Below, one piece after another: positions 23,121 through 35,313 of a stretch of 64,000 nt of DNA (its first letter is position 1; the number at the start of each line of letters is the position of its first letter). The translations under genes were made by a program, and so were the position numbers. The notes beneath the pieces are model-generated. The model did not search any database. It worked only from the letters and a program-made list of their open reading frames with translations, and was not told the origin of the DNA. The stretch comes from Acanthosoma haemorrhoidale (Eukaryota > Arthropoda > Insecta > Hemiptera > Acanthosomatidae). The stretch is taken from the NCBI GenBank assembly GCA_930367205.1, contig OV884011.1:44839754-44903753 (forward strand), read 5' to 3'.

Positions 23121-25219
23121 GGTTTATTACAGTGAACCATCGGGTCAAGGGGAAATAAAATCAACCCCTATAACGTGGTACCTTCGTCATAGCAAGGGCA
23201 GTAAAATATGTAAAGACCGTTTGAACAACTATACACACACATACGAGTATATATATTTGTAATTAAAGAAGCCTTATTAAAAATAATATGTTATAAAACA
23301 ATAATACATAATAAAAAATATCGTGAAAAAAAAAGAAATTTTATATTTATTATCGATACGAACATGTATGTATTTGTTAATTTGTATTAATGTTTCTTAA
23401 AATGATTGGTTATTTTAAGTTTCTTTAAGCCTTTTAGCTTCGCCTTGATAATTATTGGTTCAAGGGAAGTAACTTGCATCAATTTTACGGGCTTGATTTA
23501 TAACCCTCCATCCAAGCCAATAAGACGTCGATTGAAGGAAGCTCGCTCTACGTTGGGGGGTAGGCGTGGTTTTATGTATAGTATTCTCTTCACTGTATTC
23601 CTAGTCAATTGGCTGTTCGACAGGTACCACAGTGGGAGGGTATTATGGATAGGTTTTCCTGACAACTAGAATTGAGCTAGAATATTGAGAATTGATACAA
23701 AGCGTCGGCTCCTTCCCATCCGGCCCAAACATGAATATCGAAAATATCTATTTACTTATAATATAAAGGTACTTATTTCAAAAATCTGGAAGTTTCATTG
23801 GAAAAAAGCATTCAAAATATCGAATAATATTTCTACATATCAAATAAAAAATGTTTGCATAAAAAAAAAAAAAATGAATAGTGTGTTAAATAATCTTTGT
23901 AGCGGAGAGTATTTTCAAAAAAAAGAAAGAAAAGCTTTATTATGAAGTATAAGCAAAACACTAGTATATACAAATATAAAGAGTTATGTTACTACATACT
24001 GGGTCGGGTGTTGGGGAACGAGTGTCGGTGAACAAGTGGGGACTGGGGCTAAAGCTGAGACATAAGTGTATAAGAGAAGGGTAGTTCCGAGAAAAGGGAA
24101 CTAGGTCTAGGAAGGATGTGGTCTCTTACTTAAAAAATAACAAGAAACACCAGTGACTTCCATGAAGTCACGAGACAGGTATACACTAAAAGGGGCTTGC
24201 TTCTAATATGCTTAGCATTATATATAATATCACCATAACAATATTCTTAGCATTACATAACTTTGGATTAAAAAGTGCGTTCGTAAGACCAAACGTAAAT
24301 TAAATAAGAAAAAAAAATGTTAACCGTTTCATAATGGAATAGAAATATTCGGGAAATCCTTGTTTACGAAAAGGTAATTACAGTTTAATAACATTTACCA
24401 AAGGGATTCTTAACTTCCATTCTCTTAATCCTTTTCATAGAAACCTTTGATAATTAGAGTGAGGTTTTTACTTTAACTTCAACTTAGCATTATCTTGCTG
24501 GCTGTGAACATGCCCCCGAAACAAAAATCATGAACTATGAAAGAGAAGTCCAACTTGAAAAAATATGAGAAAGTGGGATGAATAATAAAGACGTGCCAAA
24601 GAAGTACGAAATTAGAAGTAGGTACGGTATTCATAATTGTCAAAAATCCTGATTCTGTTATAAAAAAAATTATTATGTGTTGTCATCTTACTTTTAGACC
24701 AGGGCTAGACCCTCGTTATATCCGAATCCGCGTTATAACGAGAGTCCCCTGTACTTGCTATTAAAAAAATAAAGTTTTATGTCAATTTATTTTGTATATA
24801 TAATATTATTTTTGGATATTTTTGAGTCGGTATTAAACTGTAGATGTCCTGATTGTTTTTTAAAAACTATAATCATGGATAACCATTAAAGCTATCTTAA
24901 AATGGTGTTTGAAACTTTAACTGAATCGGCATCATATTTTGCATAGCAGTTCCAGTTGATGCCCTGTCGATGCTAAAATAAATTCAGCCCTATGTAAAAC
25001 TATATCCCTTCACTCCCTGGACAACCCTCGTGCTTCGCGTTCGCGGAGATAACACGCGAGTCATGCAGTTATAGTTTTTTTGGTTTTCGTCGTTTTACCT
25101 TTGATAAACGACTTGGCGCTCAATAGTAGTTTTGTTGGGGATATGTTATGATTTTTTTCTTTTTCTTTTTCCGGATTAAATTACCCACCCCCTTCTTCAT
25201 TAGCTGAGAGGCTGGCATT

Positions 25220-26135
25220 AACTGTCCTCATTACAGGAGTAATTGGGGTAACAATATTTATGACTAATGTTCAAGGTCTTGAAGAAGATTTCTACTCTGC
25301 AAAATTAAACTCTCAAAGTTTTAGGAAACAATTGGACGAATGTGAACATAACAAATGATTGGAAAGTCAGTTAAAACAGGATGGAGCAAAACATATTACG
25401 AAAAAATATGAGCATGCTGAAATCGAGACAATGTCTAATTTGCTAACACAAAATATCATTCCTTGATAAAAGTAGCAGCCTCTCCTTTCATCTTCATTTG
25501 GAAACAGAGATTAGGATTTGAAAAAAGCTCAGTTCATCAAGAGAGGATGCGAAGAGGTTGTCTAATGCTGTTTCTGAACTTCTATCAAAACTTGTTGAGT
25601 TAGATTACCTGACTTTAGCATCCTGAGTATTAAATAGATGAAATAGAAATTGTGAGAAACTAGAATGACGAACTGTGGGATATGTCAGCATAAAGTGAAA
25701 GGGAATTAGGGAAGCTTTCATGGACTAATAGTTAAGAACAAAGACTGTCCGAGTTCTTAACTCAGAACCAAGGCTTCTGATTTGGAAAAAAAATCGGACA
25801 ATACAAAAGCTTAAAAGCGTCTGGTTGCTCACGATGAACTGCCCAAAGAAATACCCGACTTTCGACTCTACAATATGCTGATATTCCAAAGAAACTGCTA
25901 ATGAAGCCTGGCGAAATGGTTTATGACAATATAGAATTCAAAAATAGCTTGTGAAAGCTGTTTCTATTGTTCCAGATGATTATGCAAACCCGCCATATAT
26001 TGAAGATCTTGCTGCTACTGATGTTTCAGAACCTGCAATGAATTTGAAAATTAAAAATATATCCTCTAACCCCAATTATGACATTACCTGTAAATATGAC
26101 GTACATTGCATATACATAAATATTACTCGTTTTTA
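25220..26135 (+). pseudogene. decayed unidentified coding remnant
   Basis: Short + strand stretches read like protein (for example VQGLEEDFYSAKLNSQSFRK near 25272, and KAVSIVPDDYANPPYIEDLA near 25954), separated by stops and frame changes. I do not recognise a family. It may be an old retrocopy or part of a transposon. Confidence 0.2.
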
Positions 26136-26299
26136 GACGATAGGAATGTCACATCACCATATAGTAAAAGATTAACTCGAGAAACAGAATTGAATTGGTT
26201 AACATGGAAAAATTTTATATCGTTAATTAACCAAAAAGAAAAGGATTGTGAATTATATCAATTTGCCAATTATCTTTAATGGTGTTGTCGTTGTTGAGG

Positions 26300-26735
26300 T
26301 GTCATAAGGGAAGTTACCTGGTGGCGGAGAAAGTGTAAGATGGTGTATGACCTATGAGCTTAGTGACGGGTAATATCTTCGATCTATCTGACTCCATTTT
26401 CTTTTGATAGTTGCGCGTGCCCCGACAGGACAACGTACTCAGGAGAAGTGGTAGGTATCGGTTAGGATTTGGGCATTTTACGTGGTGTTACACTAGGAAT
26501 CTTAAGTTAGGCATAAGCCGTCCCCTCAAGGGTAAATTTCAACCGGAAAGACACAGACTGGGCCGCGGGATATGCTAGTTTTAGAATCTAGAAAATTCCT
26601 CTAGGAAGGTGTAGAGTCTGAAAACACCGGACTAAAACATAGCAAGTTAAGAAAGGAGAGGTGCAGGGGTTAAATAAGAAGACTACATTAGGACAACTGT
26701 GAGAGCCAGTTGCGATTCTCGACATAACCTAAATG
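26300..26735 (-). mobile_element. BEL/Pao-type LTR fragment (reverse strand)
   Basis: It shares blocks with the reverse LTR at 39039-39945, such as CCGGACTAAAACATAGC and GTCTGA, in the same order. It is diverged and lacks the AT-rich 5' end of the LTR. A LINE tail abuts it on the right. Confidence 0.5.
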
Positions 26736-26739
26736 CCAT

Positions 26740-27290
26740 TAAGCTTTTTTTTTTTTTTTTATTTTTTTTTTTATTTATTTCAAAACCTCAAACAAAAATA
26801 CAATGTACAAAAAGAAAAATAACAAAATAATTGGATTACATATTTATCCTCTTTCTGCATTTACATGCATTAGGCGGAGTGTATAAATATAATAAAATTT
26901 TTATTGTCGTTAAAAGTTCATCGTTCTTATACAACACTAGGTGATGAGGCTCACTTTCTATTTGTCACCGACACCAAACACTAAACACTGAGAACAAAAC
27001 AAAACAAACTAAACAAAACAAAACTAAACAAAACAAAACAAACTAAATCTCTACCTAGAACCTAGGACTAGAGTGTTCCAGCCGCGACAGCGTCCTGCTA
27101 TCGATGGGGGAACGGAGCGGGGGTTATAGTGCTAAACACCGGGTTTGTTAGATATTGTAGTGAGTCGATAAATTTGATATGTCTACGCTGGATGAATTCA
27201 TCCACCGTAGGGAGCTCAAATATCTCATGCAGCTCACTGTATGCCATTCAGCTCGGAATCAGGGCTATATATAGCCAGGAGGCCGTTTGT
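26740..27290 (-). mobile_element. LINE 3' end (family B) with A tail
   Basis: The T-rich tract at 26742-26772 is the A tail read backwards. The minus strand then gives an AAAACA-rich untranslated region (26990-27050 on the + strand) and a frame reading ELPTVDEFIQRRHIKFIDSL and TNPV. It is the longest of three 3' fragments of this family in the window. Confidence 0.6.
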
Positions 27291-29173
27291 TTCGGCCAAT
27301 GAAAACTGGCTTCACTTCTGACTATAGTCTGCTCAGGTGCTCGTAGCGGCGGCCTGGGAACTAGCCACAGTTCGTTCTTTATTTACAGAGTTGGATTTAC
27401 CTACAAATATTAACATTACTGTAGTAAAATATTTAAATTAAACATATTATTATGTTGAATATTTGATTTAAGGCAGAGTATTATTATTTACATTATAATA
27501 TTTGCATTTGATGTGCTAGGCAGAGTATAGTTTACGTTGTTATATTGCATTATAATATTTGCCTTGATATATTAGAGTATAGGAAAACTTAATCTTGTCC
27601 ACTAAAAGGTTGACACAGATGTTATACACCTTCCATTCCTAACCCAATATTCACTCAAAACATGTCAAGTACCAATGTTAGTTTAAGACCACTCTGGAAA
27701 ATAACCTAACCATTTCAAAAGTAAAAACTTCAGAAAAATATGTACAGAACACAAAGATATGGATGTATTCAAATTAAAGAGAGAACACTTTCATTACATA
27801 TATATATATATACTATTATGTATATATGTACAATATATGTACCCAAACTTATATATATATATACTTATATATGTAAACTTTTTATAAGTTTTTTCCAGGA
27901 ACTTTATTTTTCATCCGCCAGGATTTACCCAAAAAGTTTCAATACTCGAAAAAATGGCTGATTCCCCAGTTAATGGCCCAACCGCTCTATCCCAACAATG
28001 GTTGGCTTGGCATAAAGCAAAGGAGTAGACTTAAGAGAATTAGCGCTCCGCAAGCAATGCGGTGTACCAAATCGTCATGTGTTGCGGCAATTGTGGTCCA
28101 GTCACTGGGTACTTTTACATTGCAAAAGGTCAGGTAGAAGGTTTTTTTTTACTGTAGATATTGGTAGTAGTAAGATCTAACTATGGACTTCCCTTACTAT
28201 CCGAATACAAAGCAGCTAAGATTTCTGTTACTTCCTGAGGAAAATTGACTCCAAAGGTATTTTGAGCAATTATTGAAGGATACTAGCCGAAGCTCCAAAT
28301 ATTATAAATAAGGATTTAAAATTCGATAAGGATAATTATATAATAACACTCGAACTGGATCCTTAGAGTCCAGATTCTTATATGGCTTGAAAAATGTGAA
28401 AACCCTCACACAACGCACCTTTTCTACTCTTAATCTTTAAACATAGGACCATAATAAAAACAGTAATAACTGAATTAAAGAACTATGATATCATATCCGT
28501 CATGAATATTAAAATAAATGCTGAATTCATAACTGAGTGGAAGAATTCCAAACGATTTTGGCATAGGCTCGATGAGTATCTCATTGAGTACTTATAAGCA
28601 TGGCTCTACTTTTCGGCTCAATTCATTTTAATTCAAAATCATTTGGTATCACCTAAATATATTTTACAAGGTGGAGAGTTATGGTTTAAACCCGCCAACT
28701 TGAGGAATCCTGAACCGCCTAATATGTACGAGGAAGGAAACTTATCAAATTAAAATATGTATCTTTCAAATGACATTAATTAACTAAAGGATACATATTA
28801 TATAGGTAAGTTGTTTTCATTCCTCACCTTATTCTAGCGAAGCATAAGAATCTGTGATTCAATAGGCACGAACCATGGAAAATCATGGAGCGTTCACAGA
28901 AAAAAAATGAAAGGTAGGATTTTTAGATACACGTTGATTTAGGACAAAGCTATGATCACTGGAAGCCACGATCACAATGGGAAGATGTCAAATATTTGAA
29001 AAAAATGTGAACAACAGTGGAATCTTCCTGATTGGATTGCAGACTCTTGTGATTGGTGCCGAGATAATACGTTCCTGGAAACGTCAACATTGAGTAGGGG
29101 TAACCTTCTCTTTTGTTCGGATCCATCGCTAATGCCATTGACGCCTCATCAAACAAATTAAATCAGCATTTAC
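27291..29173. other. intergenic region upstream of LQG gene 3
   Basis: TA-rich microsatellite-like sequence near 27797-27875; nothing else is recognised. Confidence 0.3.
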
Positions 29174-29218
29174 ACAAGTGCGTAAGTAGTGACGAGCTAC
29201 TGGGCCGTGGATATAAAA
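29174..29218 (+). promoter_or_regulatory. core promoter of LQG gene 3: E-box-like ACAAGTGCGT and TATA box
   Basis: ACAAGTGCGT lies at 29174-29183 and TATAAAA at 29212-29218. The ATG begins 57 bases after the start of the TATA box. Confidence 0.65.
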
Positions 29219-29268
29219 TGATACAGTTTCCAGGATTAGATCAGTCACTCACGAAGACACAAACCAAG

Positions 29269-31634
29269 ATGAAGATCTGTTTTGCTGTTCTCTCCATCGT
29301 CCTCCTTCAGGGAGTCCTGGTCCACTGCCAGAGTAGTACCTTGAGCTCTATCGCAAGCAGTGTCAGCAGTGGTAAGCATCTCATTACAGTAATTAAAAAA
29401 AACCGTTGAGAATTACTTAGTCTTTATTTGAAAAAAATAATTACAATCTGCCCTAGGGCCTGTGAAATGAATAATTTAATAAATTTCTATTCTCTTATTA
29501 ATTCAATATTTACAAATGAATTCATATAATACGGACGTATATATATAACTCAGTGATCCCACGTATTCACTTCCGGAATTGTTACCTTACCTATTATGGA
29601 GATCGAGGCAAGGTTTGTGGAGATCCCACCACTATTCAGCCAGCCAAAAGAATTATTTAAAATTTTGGATTTTAACACTATATTATATGATATTTACATT
29701 AGCTACGATATTTTAATTATTATTTTTTTTAACTTAGATTATAAACTATGCTAATAAAATTGTATATATATAGCTAAAGCAAAATAAAGCAGTTAGAAAA
29801 TGAAAAAAAATACACAGGGGTCCATGAAGCAGTTAAACCTTATAATTAAGCTAAAAAAAGTTGAACTTTTTTAGATACATAAACCACAGTTTTTTCTGTA
29901 TTTTTTTTTAGAACTTTTAGTCGCTCATTGAGCGAAACCATTTCAAAACATTTATTTTCCGAGTTAAATAAAAAAAGTTTTTATTACAATCAGTTAAAAT
30001 TGACCTCATTAGTAAATAAAAATAACTGTTTCGACCACGGGAAGAAACAATAAAGTGAGTTACTTATCAGACTCCTCATGGGTTCCTTAAATACTTTGAA
30101 TTAAAATATAATTTAAAAAAATTCTACTTAGTAATCACTTCACTTATAAAATCAGTTCGGGGTAAAACAAATGTGAATGGCTAGAATTTTATCATGGAGA
30201 GTCCAATTTAATGCTTGACTTTTATTGTTTGCTTTATTTTTAGTAATATGTTTAAATTTCTTTTTCTTTTGCTGTCTTAATGTGTACTGAATAGCAGGGG
30301 AATTAGGACATTAAAATTTAAAGAAAATTTAGCAATATGAATCGGCTGAAAAGTGCGCAAACGGCCCGATTTTTTTTTGTTCATACTTTTATTTATTATT
30401 ATTTAGTTTATTTTAACTAACCTATAATCATAAAACTTTGAGTATTGTGTAATATACTAAAATTCAGATAGATTGAATAATTTTTTGATTATGGCCAGGA
30501 CCTGTTTGAAACTATAACCCTTTCCTTCTGGCTCGGTGATGTAAACCCGGGAATCAACGGCAACGAATCTATTTTTTAATTACATTAAAGATTAATTTCT
30601 ATTGCCCATAAAACAAAAGTTTAAAGATGATTATTTTTCCTTTAACCGTGGGGGAAATGGAGGATTTGAACGACTTGTCTCAGCCCTACCGAAACCATTG
30701 AAATTGTGACGAAACGCTTGATGTGCATTGCCTTAGGCTTATCTTTCCTCTCTAATTTACGACCGACAAGATTTCATTAAAAAACTAATTAATTTCATTT
30801 TGATCTATTATGGTTTATTATTGAGATAAGATAAAAACAACTTTATTAGGATAAAATTACAATCTGCCTCCTTGGGCAAAAAGTAATTGTGATAAATGTT
30901 TTCATTCATATCATATTTACAATTTTCATTCACTCGCTCATTCATACAGTATTTACAAACAGCCCAGAGAACTCCCAAATCCACATGGTTGCCACCTCCC
31001 TCCCATGCGAAAGAGGAAGCGGAGTCTTGGGAAGTCCCCCACGCTCCTCCGTCAGCCGGGTCACCGGAAACGAGCCAGTGAAGGCTGACGAAGAGCGCGA
31101 GAGCCACTTACGCTCAGGACATGATTGGGGAATCTGGCCATTGCCAGGACTCCCACTGTTACGCATTTATAGCAGGTCACGAGGCCACCGCCGTTTTAGT
31201 ATCCGAGGAGGATTATATAGATGTGTGGTGCAGTAATGACTGTGCTAGGGGATTAGGGTGGTTGGATAGGTTTCTAAGGGATTCCATGAACTTCCGAAAG
31301 ATTATATAGGTAAAAGATACCTCTATAATGATTTAAACTTTATTTTTCCTCGTTTACAAATTTCTGAGATATTCTGAATAATCATTAACAGAAATTGTTA
31401 ACTGTTTCAGCCTACCAACAATACAGAAGCGGATCACTCCTGAGCAAGGCCCTAGAGAAAGCCAGGGAGTACATCAGGTCAGCTTTGGAATCCCTGAGCA
31501 AAGTGCAGAACTTCCTCAGCCAGCTCCAAGTGCCACAACTTCCTCAGATCCCACAGGTCCCTCAAGTCCCTCAGGCCCCTTCTCAAGGACAGGGAAGGTC
31601 CGGTAGTTGGAACCAGTGGAGGAGTCGTCCATAA
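29269..31634 (+). CDS. LQG-family small secreted protein 3 (two exons)
   Basis: Exon 1 is 29269-29371 and exon 2 is 31411-31634, with a 2039-bp GT-AG phase-1 intron (GTAAGC...TTTCAG) that contains a reversed Jockey 3' end. The product is 108 residues. Exon 1 encodes MKICFAVLSIVLLQGVLVHC, a signal peptide, then a Ser-rich stretch. Exon 2 begins AYQQYRSGSLLSKALEKARE, continues as a probable helix to about residue 75, then LPQIPQVPQVPQAPSQGQG and a tail GRSGSWNQWRSRP. The frame is open upstream to 29113, but the ATG at 29269 is preferred because it follows the TATA box and begins the signal peptide. Exon 2 is duplicated exactly at 33789-34012. Function is unknown; secretion is likely. Confidence 0.8.
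30836..31315 (-). mobile_element. Jockey-type LINE 3' end in an intron
   Basis: The minus strand matches the Jockey 3' untranslated region, beginning at the 3' end with the reversed AATAAAGT (ACTTTATT at about 30840). It includes the block GAGAGCCACTTACG...CATGATTGG shared with 62700. The frames at 30808-31309 are shadows of this element. Confidence 0.7.
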
Positions 31635-31664
31635 GTGATGAAGGCATGATGGACAGCAAAGCAA

Positions 31665-31670
31665 AATAAA
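31665..31670 (+). terminator. polyadenylation signal of LQG gene 3
   Basis: AATAAA 31 bases after the stop codon; repeated in the duplicate at 34043-34048. Confidence 0.6.
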
Positions 31671-32935
31671 AATTAAAAAAATAAATAACTTAGAAGTTTT
31701 TCTTATCCTAAAAATTAATGTCACACCGATGTATAGTTCACTCAGATTAAAGCGAGGTAGCATCTCTTAATTTTCAATGTCCAATCCCTTCTTCCAACAT
31801 GGGTTTGTATTTATGGTTGCATATTTTAGTATGTAATGATTGGCCTGCCTCAGTTTAACGTAAAACATTTATTCTTTCGATAACCTATACTGCGATTTCC
31901 CAGAATACTGGTCTTTCCCCACATTATCGTTTGGACAAAACCTTCACAGCCCAAGGAGGGCCAAAGCCTTAATACTCGATTTGGTTTTGAAAATAAATTT
32001 CACCTCCAATGCCAATATTTAAAATCTGTTTGCCTTGGGCATGTTCATTTCGTTTTTTTCCCGATCATTAACTAAAAGATCACGTATGAGAGAGCACTAT
32101 AGTAAATATTATAGCTAAGAGAGAGGAGTGAAAATGTAAGTATGAGAAAGATTCCGTCGGTAAAAGACAGTTTCCAGCGGCTGGGGTCAGAATTATTACA
32201 ATCCTCTGACTAAAAGTGTGACATTCATCAAAGTAACTTTTAATGCCATAATATGCCATGTATCAACAATTTTTTTGGATCGTTGTGCCGGCTAATAGTT
32301 TATGTACATAAATAGGTAACTTCTAGGTCAGAATGGTATTAAGTTACATCAACTAACTTTGTTCAATTCCTGTTTATAGGATTTCTGTAAAAAGGAAACA
32401 ATACAAGTTTTAATATTGAAAAGGACATGAAATATTCATGTTTATTAAGAGCGACGAACGTATTCGTATGAATAGTAACTAGTATTTGTTGATGACACCT
32501 GATCAAACACAAACGGTTGTCACAAGTGCGCAGATTCGGCCCGATCTGCTTTAAGAAGATGCATACCAGTGGTGGCTCCCGTATAAGCACTCCTGGAACT
32601 GCATCACCCCATATTTCCCCTTGATATTATCATATAATTTAATATAACGAGTCCTTTGTTCTTCGATTCTTCCTTTATACTTGTACAATATATAAACCTT
32701 AAGCTTAATGTCAGTATCCCAGTTTATTAAACAAAAACAAAAATATTTGCATGGAACTGGGCGCTTCACAGTTCCAGTAGTGTAGCTAGCGCGTGCACCA
32801 CGTGAGACTGCAATGGTGGCGTGCTGGTGGAAGGTAATTGTTTTGTGTTCAGATTAAAACCGTGTACCATATTCTTGAATGTGATAAAGTGTAGAATTAG
32901 ATTATTGTACTGCTTCAAGCTATTCTGTTTGATCA

Positions 32936-33310
32936 ATGTTATTTTTCGGTTCTTTTATTTTACAGAAACCTTTTGCCATGGTCTTGCATCCCCATAAAAT
33001 AAGTTCTGAGACACTAAGTAAACTTCAGCATCTTAAGTTTTCACAGTTGTCTCTTCATGAGAAAGTCACGGTTAAGAAAAGAGGTCGCTCAACACCTGAT
33101 ATTCTAATATCTCAGGCAGGCATAAGCTACAACAAGAAATATATTCGTAGCTTTAATTCTGAATGGTACCAATGGAAAAGATAGTGGATTAAAAAATGCA
33201 CTGCTTTACACCCTGTTTTTGCTGTTTGGTGGTGATGTAACTTGGACAAAAGATGGTTTTATAAATATAAACAAAATAAACGAAAAAACTGAAAAGCATG
33301 AGAAGACAAA
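32936..33310 (+). pseudogene. hAT-like (ZMYM1-like) protein, N-terminal part, copy A
   Basis: The frame reads LISQAGISYNKKYIRSFNSE, WYQWKR and, after a frame change, LFGGDVTWTKDGFINI with KINEKTEKHEKTKEHIH. This resembles the TTF-type zinc-binding region of ZMYM1-like hAT proteins. It is cut by the tandem duplication at 33316, so it has no transposase domain. Confidence 0.6.
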
Positions 33311-33316
33311 AGAGCA

Positions 33317-33693
33317 CATTCATACAGTATTTACAAACAGCCCAGAGAACTCCCAAATCCACATGGTTGCCACCTCCCTCCCATGCGAAAGAGGAAGCGG
33401 AGTCTTGGGAAGTCCCCCACGCTCCTCCGTCAGCCGGGTCACCGGAAACGAGCCAGTGAAGGCTGACGAAGAGCGCGAGAGCCACTTACGCTCAGGACAT
33501 GATTGGGGAATCTGGCCATTGCCAGGACTCCCACTGTTACGCATTTATAGCAGGTCACGAGGCCACCGCCGTTTTAGTATCCGAGGAGGATTATATAGAT
33601 GTGTGGTGCAGTAATGACTGTGCTAGGGGATTAGGGTGGTTGGATAGGTTTCTAAGGGATTCCATGAACTTCCGAAAGATTATATAGGTAAAA
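33317..33693 (-). mobile_element. Jockey-type LINE 3' fragment, duplicated
   Basis: Part of the tandem duplication; it lacks the 3' end present at 30836-30938. Confidence 0.7.
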
Positions 33694-33788
33694 GATACCT
33701 CTATAATGATTTAAACTTTATTTTTCCTCGTTTACAAATTTCTGAGATATTCTGAATAATCATTAACAGAAATTGTTAACTGTTTCAG

Positions 33789-34012
33789 CCTACCAACAAT
33801 ACAGAAGCGGATCACTCCTGAGCAAGGCCCTAGAGAAAGCCAGGGAGTACATCAGGTCAGCTTTGGAATCCCTGAGCAAAGTGCAGAACTTCCTCAGCCA
33901 GCTCCAAGTGCCACAACTTCCTCAGATCCCACAGGTCCCTCAAGTCCCTCAGGCCCCTTCTCAAGGACAGGGAAGGTCCGGTAGTTGGAACCAGTGGAGG
34001 AGTCGTCCATAA
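33789..34012 (+). CDS. duplicate exon 2 of LQG gene 3
   Basis: It has the same sequence as 31411-31634, including the TTTCAG acceptor before it, the phase-1 entry and the stop codon. There is no nearby first exon, signal peptide or TATA box. It could be used as an alternative last exon of gene 3 (same protein, different 3' end) or be silent. It follows the first exon-2 copy, so splicing to it requires skipping the first. Confidence 0.6.
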
Positions 34013-35313
34013 GTGATGAAGGCATGATGGACAGCAAAGCAAAATAAAAATTAAAAAAATAAATAACTTAGAAGTTTTTCTTATCCTAAAAATTAATGTC
34101 ACACCGATGTATAGTTCACTCAGATTAAAGCGAGGTAGCATCTCTTAATTTTCAATGTCCAATCCCTTCTTCCAACATGGGTTTGTATTTATGGTTGCAT
34201 ATTTTAGTATGTAATGATTGGCCTGCCTCAGTTTAACGTAAAACATTTATTCTTTCGATAACCTATACTGCGATTTCCCAGAATACTGGTCTTTCCCCAC
34301 ATTATCGTTTGGACAAAACCTTCACAGCCCAAGGAGGGCCAAAGCCTTAATACTCGATTTGGTTTTGAAAATAAATTTCACCTCCAATGCCAATATTTAA
34401 AATCTGTTTGCCTTGGGCATGTTCATTTCGTTTTTTTCCCGATCATTAACTAAAAGATCACGTATGAGAGAGCACTATAGTAAATATTATAGCTAAGAGA
34501 GAGGAGTGAAAATGTAAGTATGAGAAAGATTCCGTCGGTAAAAGACAGTTTCCAGCGGCTGGGGTCAGAATTATTACAATCCTCTGACTAAAAGTGTGAC
34601 ATTCATCAAAGTAACTTTTAATGCCATAATATGCCATGTATCAACAATTTTTTTGGATCGTTGTGCCGGCTAATAGTTTATGTACATAAATAGGTAACTT
34701 CTAGGTCAGAATGGTATTAAGTTACATCAACTAACTTTGTTCAATTCCTGTTTATAGGATTTCTGTAAAAAGGAAACAATACAAGTTTTAATATTGAAAA
34801 GGACATGAAATATTCATGTTTATTAAGAGCGACGAACGTATTCGTATGAATAGTAACTAGTATTTGTTGATGACACCTGATCAAACACAAACGGTTGTCA
34901 CAAGTGCGCAGATTCGGCCCGATCTGCTTTAAGAAGATGCATACCAGTGGTGGCTCCCGTATAAGCACTCCTGGAACTGCATCACCCCATATTTCCCCTT
35001 GATATTATCATATAATTTAATATAACGAGTCCTTTGTTCTTCGATTCTTCCTTTATACTTGTACAATATATAAACCTTAAGCTTAATGTCAGTATCCCAG
35101 TTTATTAAACAAAAACAAAAATATTTGCATGGAACTGGGCGCTTCACAGTTCCAGTAGTGTAGCTAGCGCGTGCACCACGTGAGACTGCAATGGTGGCGT
35201 GCTGGTGGAAGGTAATTGTTTTGTGTTCAGATTAAAACCGTGTACCATATTCTTGAATGTGATAAAGTGTAGAATTAGATTATTGTACTGCTTCAAGCTA
35301 TTCTGTTTGATCA

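Larger units (their letters stand above)
22506..26299. other. intergenic region, mostly unrecognised
   Basis: It includes a run of about 24 A residues at 23097-23120 that may be the tail of an unidentified retroposed sequence (22827-23120), and a decayed coding-like stretch at 25220-26135. Frames at 23406-23669 and 23685-23945 have no splice, promoter or domain support. Confidence 0.3.
30939..33316 (+). repeat. 2378-bp tandem duplication, copy A
   Basis: The unit starts inside a Jockey 3' fragment, passes through exon 2 of LQG gene 3 and ends inside a hAT-like relic. The next 2378 bases repeat it. Every open frame in the unit recurs identically 2378 bases later (for example 31395-31634 and 33773-34012). 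Confidence 0.95.

Noticed and set aside
22815..23164. Frames on both strands beside the poly-A run
   Set aside because: No domain, splice site or promoter; the minus frame begins with a run of Phe from the A tract.
29113..29268. In-frame upstream extension of LQG gene 3
   Set aside because: It starts before the TATA box and would bury the signal peptide.
30808..31309. Several overlapping frames on both strands
   Set aside because: They are shadows of the Jockey 3' untranslated region and recur in its other copies.
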